Assembly: GCA_030267965.1 (NCBI GenBank)
Contig: BRYA01000237.1
Span: forward strand, 1-60,857
Length of the DNA stretch: 60,857 nt
Origin: Triparma columacea
Lineage: Eukaryota > Sar > Bolidophyceae > Parmales > Triparmaceae
Direction of reading: 5' to 3'
The position numbers and the translations under genes are program-made. This document shows positions 9,552 to 19,390 of this stretch, in pieces. A model generated the notes under the pieces. The model was not told where the DNA came from and ran no database searches. It saw only the letters and a program-made list of their open reading frames with translations. The number at the start of each line of letters is the position of its first letter. The stretch's first letter is position 1.

Positions 9552-12500
9552 TTAAGCCCCCCCCCCGCCTCCCTCTTCACTCCCCTCATCACCCTCCCCT
9601 CCCCCCTCCCCCTTCACATCCTTCTCCATCTCCCCCTTCACTTCCTCCTCCACCCCGCCTGGAACCTTGCTGACGTTGTTGATGAAGTCCCCCATTTCGA
9701 TTTTTTGTACTCTGACCCCTGTGGCTGTCCTGCTTTGAACTGGTATGGAGGAGCACTTCTGCCTGACAATGACCCCCCTATTAGTCGTGACGAGGATTTC
9801 GTCATCGTCCTTAACAATGGTTAGGCAGCTCATGGAGTCCACAGCTTCTTCCTCCTCCCCCTTCTCTTTGAACTTGATGGCAATGACCCCAATGCCCCCC
9901 CTTCCCTGGGACCTGAACTCTGCCATGGGAATCCTCTTCCCATATCCCTTCTTGGTGACTGCGAGAACATATCCTTCCTCCCCCGATTTCCCTTCACCTA
10001 TAGAACCCCCCTCTCCACCCCCCCCCTCCTCCTTGCCCTCCTCAGCCCCCATGATGCTCATGCCCGTAATTGCGTCCCCAGGCCTGAGTTTCATGCTCCT
10101 GACCCCCCTCGAAGTTCTCGCAGTGGGGCGCAGGAGCGAGGCCGAGTACCGAGTCGCCATGCCGTTCTTGGACCCCAGGAACACGTCCATCTCGTCAGTG
10201 CATTTCGAAATCCACTTGAGGGAATCTCCATCTTCGAGGGAGGCGATGATGAGACCCCTGGAGGTGAGGTTCTCAAACGCAGCTAGCGGGGTCTTCTTGA
10301 TCCACCCTTTCTCTGTCGCCAGCACAATGAACTCGTCTTGGCTGAATTTCGGCACCGGAAGCACCGACGCCACAATGTCGTCGCCTGCTACCGGCAGAAC
10401 TGACGGCAGTGGCACGCCCCTGGCGGTCCTTCCCGCGATAGGGATCTGGAAGGCCCTCAGCCCGTACGCGATTCCCCTGAGAGTGGAGAATATCAGGGTG
10501 TCGTGGTCGTTGCAGCTGAAGCAGTGCTCGATGGCGTTGTCGTTGTCCTCGGACGGAGTCGCGTTGGCCTTCTGGGCAGACACTCCCGTCTTCCCTCTCG
10601 TTCCCCGCGCTTGGGCCTGGAAGTCGGACAGGGGCATCCTCTTGATGTAGCCACCCTTTGTCATTACGATGACGGACTTGGAGTTCTTGATGAGGTCGAT
10701 TGCCTCGAGGTCCTCGGCATCCGCCTCCACCCGAGTGCGCCTCGGTATGGCGTGCTTCTCCCTGAGCTCCTTAAGCTCCTTGATCATTTCCCTTCTCACC
10801 GAGGAGTCGTCCTCCATGAGTTTGTTGAGGCCCTCAATCGTCTCCCGAAGCGTATTGAGTTCGTTCGACAGCTTGTTGCCATTTAGCCGAGTGAGTTGTC
10901 CCAGTTGAAGCTTGAGCACGGCGTCAGCTGCGCAGGGAGGACAGGAGGGGGTTAGAAGTTGCGATCGAACAGTGGAAAGAGTTGCGCTAGCACTACTTCG
11001 GCTTCCTTTCCTATGTCGAACTTTGTTCTCGTTCCTCAACCTAAACTTTTCCATGATTCGCTTTGCTCCTCGCTACTACTCCATTCTCACCTTGCTCTCT
11101 GCTCAGTCTAAGCCTGTCGTCGTCCTCGTCCATCAGCTTCGCACGCGCACTCTGTGTGTCGGGCGCGTTTCTGATGACTTCGATGACGTAATCGACTTCG
11201 GTGAGTGCCTTGAGTAACCCCGAGACGATGTGATTCCTTTCCAGTGCCTTCTGGAGGTCGTGGGAGACCTTGTTCCTGACGGTCTCGAACCTGAAATTGA
11301 GGAATTCGTCCAGAGCGGAGCGGAGAGTGAAGCGCTGGGGGTTCTTCCCCCCCCCCATGAGGGCTAGGAAGTTCCCAGAGAATGAGGACTGCATCTGCGT
11401 CTTTTTGTAGAGGTTGTTTTGGACGACTGCTGGCACTGCGTCCTTCTTGAGCTCGATCACGACCCTTATCCCATCTCTGTCGCTCTCATCTCTTAGGTCA
11501 CTGATCCCGTCGATCTTCTTGTCGTTCACATACTCGGCGATCTTCTCCAAAAGCGTCGCCTTGTTGACCTGGTAGGGGAGCTCAGTGCAGACAATCGAGG
11601 AGCGGGCTCGGGAACCGGCGGAGGTTTCGACGTGGCAGGTGGCGCGCTGGACGATGCCTCCGTGGCCGGTGGTGTAGAGCTTCTTGATGGCTTCAGTGCC
11701 CATGATTTTGGATCCTGACAGTGGGGTTGGGGGTGAGCGGGGGGAAGAGGGGGGTTTAGTCCAAGTCATACCCCATCTGATCTCCTTGTCGGCCCGCTGG
11801 ACCGCCCATCTGCTGGCAATACTCACCAGTCGGGAAATCCGGCCCCTTGACCAGCCCCAGCAGCTCCTCGTCCTCAATCTCCCCCCCCCCCTCCCTGCAC
11901 TCCAGCATCCTGACGCTCGCGTCCACCAGCTCCCCCAGGTTATGCGGCGGAATGTTGGTCGCCATCCCAACCGCGATCCCACTCGCCCCGTTGAGCAGGA
12001 GGAACGGCAGCTTGGCCGGCAGCACCACGGGCTCCACCTCGTTCCCGTCGAAGTTGTCTTGAAACTGGACAACCCCTGTGTCTTCCACGCCGTCCAGCAT
12101 GGCGTCCACCGTCAACTTCGTAAGCTTGCATTCGGTGTACCTCATGGCTGCAGGGGGGTCCGCATCAATGCTTCCAAAGTTCCCATGCCCGTTTATCAAA
12201 GGATGCGCGGTGGAGAATACCTGGGCCAACCTCACCAGCGCATCGTAGATGGCCATGTCCCCGTGGGGGTGGTACTTACCCAGCACCTCCCCCACGACCC
12301 TTCCACACTTGCGGTGGCCTCCAGAAGGCATGAGGTTGAGGCCGTTCATGGAGTAGAGGATGCGACGATGGACGGGTTTGAGACCATCACGAGCGTCAGG
12401 GAGAGCTCGACCGAGGATGATCGACATTGCATAGGTCATGAAGGACTCTTGGACCTCTGTCTCCAAGTTTATTGATTCAGGGGCGGTATAAAAGTTATCT

Positions 12501-12676
12501 GTGGTGCTCTTTAGATGCGTCTTGAAAGGTTTTGGTAGACGAATATCAGATGTTAGAGTAAAACTAAACGCTGCCATCAAACATATAAGAATAATCAATG
12601 CTTTGAAGAGCATATTTGTCATCATTTTGGACAAAGGTCGTCGAGGAGGGGGAGCAAGGGGCTTTGATTGAGACAA
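9552..12676 (-). CDS. GYRA: DNA gyrase subunit A, organelle-targeted
   Basis: Type IIA topoisomerase subunit that cuts and rejoins DNA; with GyrB it supercoils organellar DNA. Three exons join in frame: 12676-11827, 11714-11091 and 10927-9552, giving 949 residues. Both introns are GT-AG. Landmarks are [18 protein letters not shown] and the catalytic Tyr180 in AAMRYTECK; the breakage-reunion core continues through [10 protein letters not shown]. The C-terminal beta-pinwheel carries about six blades and a GyrA-box-like QARGTRGK, followed by an acidic, Gly-rich tail. The N-terminus has a hydrophobic segment (residues about 22-36) followed by AAFSF, as expected for signal plus transit targeting to a complex plastid; sharing with mitochondria cannot be excluded. 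The residue matching E. coli Ser83 is Met. The identification is very secure. Confidence 0.96.
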
Positions 12677-12778
12677 TTCAACAACAATACAACACTTTAA
12701 TTAACGAGATACCAAAAAATAAGTCCCAAGATTTGATATTAGGCTATAGTGGATCAAAGAGATAGTCGCAATGAAGAT
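12677..12778. promoter_or_regulatory. Compact divergent promoter region gyrA / SLC10-like
   Basis: Only about 100 bases separate the two start codons, which point away from each other, so the promoters of both genes must lie here or overlap the genes. The stretch is AT-rich relative to its flanks. No specific binding site was recognised. Confidence 0.5.
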
Positions 12779-14243
12779 ATGGACGATGGAGAAGGTCAAG
12801 GGGGAGGGGGCGAATTTGGGGCGAAGAGAAAAAAAGTCGGACCAGCAAATCGAGCAGCAACAACATCAAGTTTGACAACTACTGAAAAATCCTCAATCAT
12901 GGCCGACACACTCCAGATCCTCATGATAGGGTAAGATTGCAANNNNNNNNNNNNNNNNNNNNNNNNNNNNNNNNNTACCCCCCCCCCCCCCCCCCCCCTT
13001 CCTTCTCCTCCTCCCAACCCTCTCATTCCCCCTCCCCCCACCCCCGTCAACAATTTCATCAAACCTAAACCCCCCTCCTCCCCCCTCCCCTCTCAGCGTG
13101 GTATTCTTCCTCATGCTTGGTCTTGGATCCACCGTCCGTATTTCTGACCTGACCGCGATAAAGTCCAACCCTAAAGGCCCCATAATTGGCTTCATATCCC
13201 AGTTCCTCCTCATGCCCCTCTGTGCCTTTGCTTTAGCCAAGGCCGTCAACGTCACGGACGAGCAAGGGCTCTCCATGGTCCTCATCGGATGCACCCCTGG
13301 AGGCTCAACATCCAACCTCTTCACTTATTTTTCAAGGGGGGACCTACCGCTCAGCATTGCCATGACCGTCATCTCCAACGCAGCCGCCTTCTTCATGATG
13401 CCCCTCCTCCTCCTCATCTACAGCCCCGCTTTCACAGGTGATGACATCGAGATCCCCTACGCCCAGATATTCCTCGGTCTTCTCGTCGTGCTGTTTCCCG
13501 TTGCCATCGGCATGGTAATCCTCGCCAAGAAGCCTGACGTCGCCGCGAAGCTAGAGAAGTTCGCGTCCGTCCTAGGGGCGCTCTTCATCCTCGCTGCGAT
13601 CGTCGCCGGCTGCTTGCAGAATAAGGACCTCTTCACCTCCGGCTGGAAGCTCTGGTTCTGCAGTATTGTGATGCTCCCATTTGCTGCTTCCTTCGGATAC
13701 GGCCTGTCCACGCTCGCGAAGCTCCCCAAGAAACAAAGGCGCACCATCGCCTTGGAGACTGGTATCCAGAACACAACCTTGACGATTGCCATCATCATCC
13801 TTTCTTACCCAACTAGTGACACTGACCCGTCTAAGGAGGAACTTCAGAAGGATGTACTGGCTTTCCCTTTGATGTTCAGCCTCTTCCTCGTCCTCAGCGC
13901 ATGCGTCATCTCGTTCATCTTCAACAAGATCTCGGTGGGGGAGATAGAGGAGGAAGGAGACGAGAAGAAGAAGGGGGCAGAGGGAGGTGAGAAGGATGGA
14001 GGACGAGATAGGGGTTGGGGTGGGGGGGTGGGGTAGTAGGCATGGGCTAGCGATGATCTCACGCAATCGGTGGGGGGGGTTGGGGTGGTAGGCATGGGCT
14101 GACGACGATCTCACGCAATCCTTTTTGTTATTTATTGATGATCTCACGCAATCCTTTGTGTTATTTCTCCCGCTCGCTCGCTCGCAGAGGAGTTCTTCGA
14201 CTCAATTGAGAAGCACGAGGTCGACCCCTCGAACAACTTGTAA
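12779..14243 (+). CDS. Bile acid:sodium symporter family (SLC10/BASS) transporter
   Basis: A sodium-coupled organic anion carrier. Three exons are inferred: 12779-12930, 13097-13986 and 14188-14243. The first intron contains an assembly gap, and the splice restores LMIG-VVFFLMLGLG. The hallmark GCTPGGSTSN loop is followed by YFSRGDLPLS and IAMTVISN, and about nine hydrophobic helices run to FNKI. The cytosolic tail is acidic and basic (EEEGDEKKKG). The third exon is very short and gives a natural ending, EEFFDSIEKHEVDPSNNL; without it the frame reads into a Gly/Arg-rich intron. The start could instead be the ATG at 12899 (MADTLQILM). The animal-like PGGSTSN and SRGD signatures favour SLC10 over plastid pyruvate or glucosinolate BASS types. 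The substrate is unknown. Confidence 0.87.
12943..12975. other. Assembly gap (33 Ns) in intron 1 of SLC10-like gene
   Basis: The run of Ns is followed directly by a homopolymeric C tract at about 12979-12998. This suggests that sequencing or assembly failed in the C-rich intron. The flanking splice sites (GTAAGA at 12931, CAG ending at 13096) are present, so the coding sequence is probably unaffected. Confidence 0.95.
14055..14153 (+). repeat. Three copies of GATCTCACGCAATC in an intron
   Basis: The 14-mer occurs at 14055-14068, 14107-14120 and 14140-14153, inside intron 2 of the SLC10-like gene. The first two copies are preceded by GGTAGGCATGGGCT, so a larger unit of about 50 bases has been tandemly copied. 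A variant, GTCTCACGCAACC, lies outside the gene near 14388. Confidence 0.85.
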
Positions 14244-14579
14244 GCACGGGGGATAGATACGGCACGGTACGCGCACACCCACAGACACCTGCGGGCGAGC
14301 GGATGGAAAGTAAGCGACAAACCTCTCTCCCTAAAGTGGGACGGGGGGGGACGCTAAAACAAAAGAGGGGCGACGTTCGAGAAGTTTGTCTCACGCAACC
14401 CTAATAGACTGACAGAATCTTATAGTAGGCTTCAAACTATTTTCAAAAGGCATGATGAGAATCCCATAATAAAAATCAGAGCTCATACGTATTGAACGTT
14501 GCCATGTTTACTTTCGCCCCCTCTCCATCCCCCCATCCCCCCATCCCCCCCCCCCCTCTTCCCTCCTTCCTTCGTATTC
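14244..14579. other. Intergenic region between convergent genes
   Basis: No gene is seen. It must hold the 3' ends of the SLC10-like transcript and of the UTP4-like transcript. It contains homopolymeric G and C tracts and one diverged copy of the intronic CTCACGCAA repeat. Confidence 0.6.
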
Positions 14580-17500
14580 TTACCCCATACCGTAACCCTT
14601 AGCCCTTCCTCTAATCTCTTTCTTAGTTCCCTCAACTACTACAATCTCCCCCCCCCCCAAGTACTCCATCCTAACGATGTTCCCAAAGTCGTGGAACTGC
14701 GCAAAGTTGTAGTTGTGCCTACCCTCCCCCTCCCCCGATTTACCCTCCCTCTCCAGGGCCTGCTGTGCGGTCATCCGTTTGCTCTCCTCCCTTAGCTTGG
14801 CCTTCTTGTTGAGCTTCTTGGTAACCCCAGCAGAGGGTGAATCGACAACCTTGCCGTCGAACCCGCTGTCCTTGCGGCTCTTCTTGGCGGCGCGGGCAAT
14901 CATGGAAGTCTCGGGGTGGTAAAATATCTCCTTGGGTATGCTAGCGTCCAAGTCTACCAGCTGGAAGTATCCCTCGAAAACCTTCAGGGGAGGGAAGTTG
15001 GGAGAGGGTCGGGTGGGGGGGTGGGGGGGTGAGTCGTTTTGGCAGGTACATAATCCCATTGTGTTGGTTTGGTCTCTTATGAAATGTGCAGAAGCTTTTA
15101 TACCCCGTGCCCTCACTGGTGTAGCAGGCGGGGCTCAAACGTTCTCCGAGGTTATGATTTGGCAAGTTTCAATTAGGAGGTGTCAGTCCTGTGGGTTTAA
15201 TCAGGAGAGCACCGCTGCATCTTGCGTGTAGGGCCGACGGGGAAATTCAAGACCACAAAAAAATGTAGAGCCTCCCCTCCCCCCCCCATACTTACCAGGG
15301 CGAATTTGTTCCCATCTAGCCAAACCACGTCTCTCCCTTCACCCTTTCCCATCCCCTTTGGTATAACGTCTTCCGTCCTCCCCCCCACCTGTTCCACCCA
15401 CTCCGTAACCTTCCTTTCCTTAACGTCGTACATGTAGAACGCCCCCGAGCTCAGCACCACCGTTAGTATAGGGTTGCTCGGGTGCGTCGTGTTAGGCTTG
15501 AACGTTTTGTAGAACTTGACCGCCGTTACGTAGCCCTCAAGACCCTTTACGTCCCACCACTTCTCCTCCCCCTCCTTAGCCTCGAGGTCCCACACCGTTA
15601 CGACGCCGTTCTTGTTCCCCCTAGATCCCGCCATCCACCTCCCGTCCATGCTAATATCGAGGTCCTGGTACACCCCTGACTCACCCCTCGGTAGTCCCTC
15701 CTCTTGTTCGATTACCCTGTTAACCTCAACCTGCCCCTCCTCGCACCTCCCGACGACGACGTCACCATCCTCAAGCCCCATACCCCAGTTTACACCACCA
15801 CCAGCTAGACACCTAACACCCGCACCCTCAAGTTCCTCCGGTGTCTCCAGCGTTTTAACGTTCCTTAGTTTACCGTCTGAGAATTCCACCTCAACGAACT
15901 TCCCTCCCCCCGACGTCGCCGCCGCTAACCATCCTTCCCCCGCTAGAATTTCCGTCACATCCTCCTCCTCCCCAAACTCGATAGTCCCCGCGTATTCCTC
16001 CCCTTCAATTTTCTTAACCCCCACCTTCCCACCTCCCTCTTCCGTAGCGACATATCTCCCCTTACCTCCCCCCTCTCTGATAAACGTAACCCTCCCTTTC
16101 TCCATCCCCCCTCTTCTCCTTCCTCCTCCTCCTGGTGTAGTTGGGGATGGTTCTACCTTTATGGTACCGTCTGCACCTACGACGACGATTCGATTGTCGG
16201 AGAGGACGGAACCACCACGAGGACCACCGGAGACGTCGTTGTTACGACGGACTACATTCTGAAGAGAAAGAGAGAGAGAGAGGGAAAGGGAGAGAGTGTG
16301 GTTAGGTAAATGTTCTCTGTATGTATATGCCCCACGTTTCATCCTAATTTCTCCCTGTTCCCTCCCTCCCCCCCCCCTTTCCTCCCCCCCCCCCTTCTCA
16401 CCTTACTCCCATCCTCCTTAACTTTAACAGTAGTACATCTCCCACTCATGACCACGAAGACCTCCTCCCTCCCCCCACCTTCAACTTTCATGATCCCTCT
16501 AACCCCTCCATGTTCCCCCGCCTCCACCGTACCTTCCGTTTCACCTAGTGGGGTTAGGAAGTGTATCTTACCTCTACTATCACCGACTACGATGGACTGT
16601 TTAGAGCCCTTTACGTTGGTGTGGGATAATGTAGATATACCTCCGATGCTAACCACACCTTCGTTTACTCGAGAGCTTACTCCTGTGCTCATACCGTGTC
16701 CTAAAGACCCGGGTAGGTATGCACGGTATGTGAATGTTGAGGTGAGACGGAAGGATAAGGAGGAGGGGGAATATAGGAATTGGAGATGGTAGGAACGGAC
16801 GGTGCCGTCGGAACAACCTAACCAACATGAAACATTTGTTGTTACTGTCGTGGATGAGTTGGTCGTGGTGTTTGGTAGGGTGTATGGTTGTCCGAATGTG
16901 AATGCAGTGACTTGGAAGGTTTTGGGTTTCATGCCTGTTGGTACTGTTGGGACTAGGCGTCCTACTAGGTTCCCGGAGGTGTCGTGGAAGGCTACCTTAT
17001 CACCACCCTCGCATAACGCCATTATATAAGCACCTGGGTCTCCGACGGAGGAGGAGGGGTAGGACGAGCACCGTAAAGTCTCAAGGAAGTACGTCGGTCG
17101 TCCTAGTGGTACAACAGGTATCAGGGAACCGCGCCTGCGGTCCCACCTGCATACCTCCCCCTCCGTTGCTATCATCCAAGTACCTTCATCTTCGTATTTC
17201 CTCAACGCTACCTGGTCCTCTTCATCGTCAGATACGTCAGAGTCATCATCCCCTGATACGGATATGGGGAGGTGACAACCTGCGGATGCTCCGACCATTA
17301 TACGGTCGCACATCTTGTTACCCTCGTCTGCGTCGTGGAGGTTGCAGGAGGACACGGTGGTTATTAGGTAGGTTGAGTTTGACGTGTGCGAGATGCAGGA
17401 AGTTGGAAGGGAGGGCTGGTAGGGGGGGGTTGAATGACGGTGGAGAGTTAGGTGAAGACGAGGTTGGGAAGGGGGTGGAGGAGTGGAGGTAGAGGTTGTG

Positions 17501-17733
17501 GCAGAGGTGTTTGAGGTTGGGGAGGAGGTTGATTTTCTTTTCTTCTTGGAGGAGGTGGATGATTTGGTTGTGGATGATGATTTTGGATTCTTTTTGGTGG
17601 GTGTTTTGGTGGGTGTTTTGGTTGATGTTTTGGGTGTCTTTTTAGTGGAGGTGGTGGTGGTTTTGGTTGTGGTGGAGGAGGAGGAGGAAGTGGAGGAGGT
17701 GGTTGCTTGCTTTGATCTAGTTGTTCTAACCAT
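14580..17733 (-). CDS. WD-repeat protein, UTP4/cirhin-like (SSU processome)
   Basis: Three exons join in frame: 17733-16402, 16258-15296 and 14981-14580, giving 898 residues. The first 80 residues are Ser/Thr/Lys-rich. Beta-propeller strands follow, including GCSDGTVRSYHL, VVGDSRGKIHFLT, VVTVWDLEA and FYMYDVKERKVTEW. The last exon carries a basic stretch and ends NFAQFHDFGNIVRMEYLGGG then EIVVVEG. UTP4/cirhin proteins have the same kind of ending, where FGN and a VVVE strand precede a short basic tail, and a similar YDVxxxxVTEW element, which suggests a nucleolar small-subunit processome role. The propeller repeats are diverged, so another rRNA-processing WD protein is possible. Intron 1 contains a CT-rich tract beside its acceptor. 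Confidence 0.6.
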
Positions 17734-18193
17734 CTTTGTGTATGTGTGGGTGTATGTGTGTGTACGTATATGTGTGTATATATTATACGCGTATATAATA
17801 TTGTATATAATAATGAGTGTGTGATTGTATAGTTAATGATTGAAGTCTGGAATGTTTGCTTTCGATAGGATCGATCGATTGGTGGTCTGACTAAATTCCT
17901 CAAACAATGCTATTAACACTGAAATTAGATTACGTTAGGTGATGTTAGATGACAGTAGATGATATTAGACGATATTAGATAAGATTGGATGAGATTGGAG
18001 AGGTTTAAGGGCTTTGGAGGATATTGACTTTCATTCTCCCCTCTTTCTCTCCTCCTTTCTTCCTTTTTCTCTCCTGCACCAACCCAGGCTCCTTCCTCAC
18101 CATATTACCCTCCTTTCCTCCAAAATTACATCATTTACGCATTAAATATCACGCCCAAACCCCAATATTACAACATAACAAACTACTATACCC
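17734..18193. other. Divergent intergenic region with simple repeats
   Basis: It lies between the start codons of the UTP4-like gene and uL3m and so carries both promoters. Bases 17735-17818 are a TG/TA alternating microsatellite that includes ATATATTATACGCGTATATA. Bases 17930-18005 are a degenerate series of about 13-base units of the form GATATTAGAT. No gene is seen. Confidence 0.7.
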
Positions 18194-19318
18194 ATGAATA
18201 GACTCCTACACCCACTACAAAGGCAAATAACCCCCCTTTCCCGAACCACACCGTCCCTTCTCTCAAACAACCATTTCACCCCTCAAACACAATCACGCTC
18301 CCTATCCTTCAAGCTTAGAGCATCCCCCTCCCCACCAAAGCCCTCTCACATCCCCCCAACCTCAGAGTGGTTCCCAGCATCCCACAAATACGGCAAGACA
18401 ACCTCACGTCCAGGTCTCCTCTGTTTAAAAGTAGGTTGCACGCAGCTATGGGACGAGTGGGGAATCCTACAGCCCGTAACCATCCTCCACGCCGACCGTA
18501 ACCGCGTTCTCCAAGTGAAGAGATTCGAGAAGGAGGGTTACTCAGCGATCCAAGTAGGCGCGGGGGGGAGGAAGAAGAAAAAGGAGAGAAAACCAGACGT
18601 ACGGAGGGTCGGGGGATTCGTGGATAGGGTTAAGTGGAACAAACACGCGAGCAAAACACTGGAGGAGTACGGACTTGAGGTATGGGAGGACGGATACGTC
18701 CCTGACATCGCTAGGGAATTCCGCGTACACGAGGGTGTCGCTGAAGCTGTTCAGGGTATGAGGGATTCGGATGAAGACGGTATCCTCAGACTAGGCGCTG
18801 GTCAGTTCATCGTCGGTCAAAAGGTCGACGCAAGCGGTACTACCAAGGGTAAAGGTTTCCAAGGTGTCATGAAGAAGCACGGTTTCAAAGGACAACCTGC
18901 TACACACGGTGTCTCCAAGACACACAGGCACGCAGGGTCTACAGGACAGTGCCAGGACCCTGGTAGGGTATTCAAGGGTAAGAAAATGGCCGGTCGTATG
19001 GGGGGTGAAAGACGGACTGTCAAGAACCTTGAAGTCGTCGGGATCGATAGGGGTAGGGAACTTGTTTACGTTAAGGGACAAGTACCGGGACCGAAAGGCG
19101 GGTGGATTGAAGTTAGAGACAGCAAGAAATCCAACAACCTATCTACTGAACTTGTCAAGGGGGTTAACGAAGTTAACGAAGGGGGAGTATACGAAGGGGA
19201 TGAAGTACCGATTGTATTCAAGAGAAGGAAAGGAGTGGATGGGAATGGGGAGGAAGTATGGGTTAAGGGGAAGAGGAAAATTGAAGACCCGAGATTGGAG
19301 GAAAGTATGGAGATGTAG
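18194..19318 (+). CDS. MRPL3: Mitochondrial large ribosomal subunit protein uL3m
   Basis: Intronless, 374 residues. uL3 binds 23S-type rRNA near the peptidyl-transferase centre of the mitoribosome. The N-terminus is rich in Arg, Ser and Thr without acidic residues up to RSLSFKLRA, a typical mitochondrial presequence. The family core is clear: RPGLLCLKVGCTQLWDEWG, then VDASGTTKGKGFQGVMKKHG, then HRHAGSTGQ and GRVFKGKKMAGRMGGERRT. The length fits mitochondrial uL3 with a C-terminal extension. A plastid destination is unlikely because there is no signal peptide. Confidence 0.95.
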   Translation: MNRLLHPLQRQITPLSRTTPSLLSNNHFTPQTQSRSLSFKLRASPSPPKPSHIPPTSEWFPASHKYGKTTSRPGLLCLKVGCTQLWDEWGILQPVTILHADRNRVLQVKRFEKEGYSAIQVGAGGRKKKKERKPDVRRVGGFVDRVKWNKHASKTLEEYGLEVWEDGYVPDIAREFRVHEGVAEAVQGMRDSDEDGILRLGAGQFIVGQKVDASGTTKGKGFQGVMKKHGFKGQPATHGVSKTHRHAGSTGQCQDPGRVFKGKKMAGRMGGERRTVKNLEVVGIDRGRELVYVKGQVPGPKGGWIEVRDSKKSNNLSTELVKGVNEVNEGGVYEGDEVPIVFKRRKGVDGNGEEVWVKGKRKIEDPRLEESMEM

Positions 19319-19390
19319 ATAGAGATAATTAAAAGGGTTTGAAGGAAAAAATAAAGAGGAACAAAACCCTGAACAGACTTGAAGCCATAT

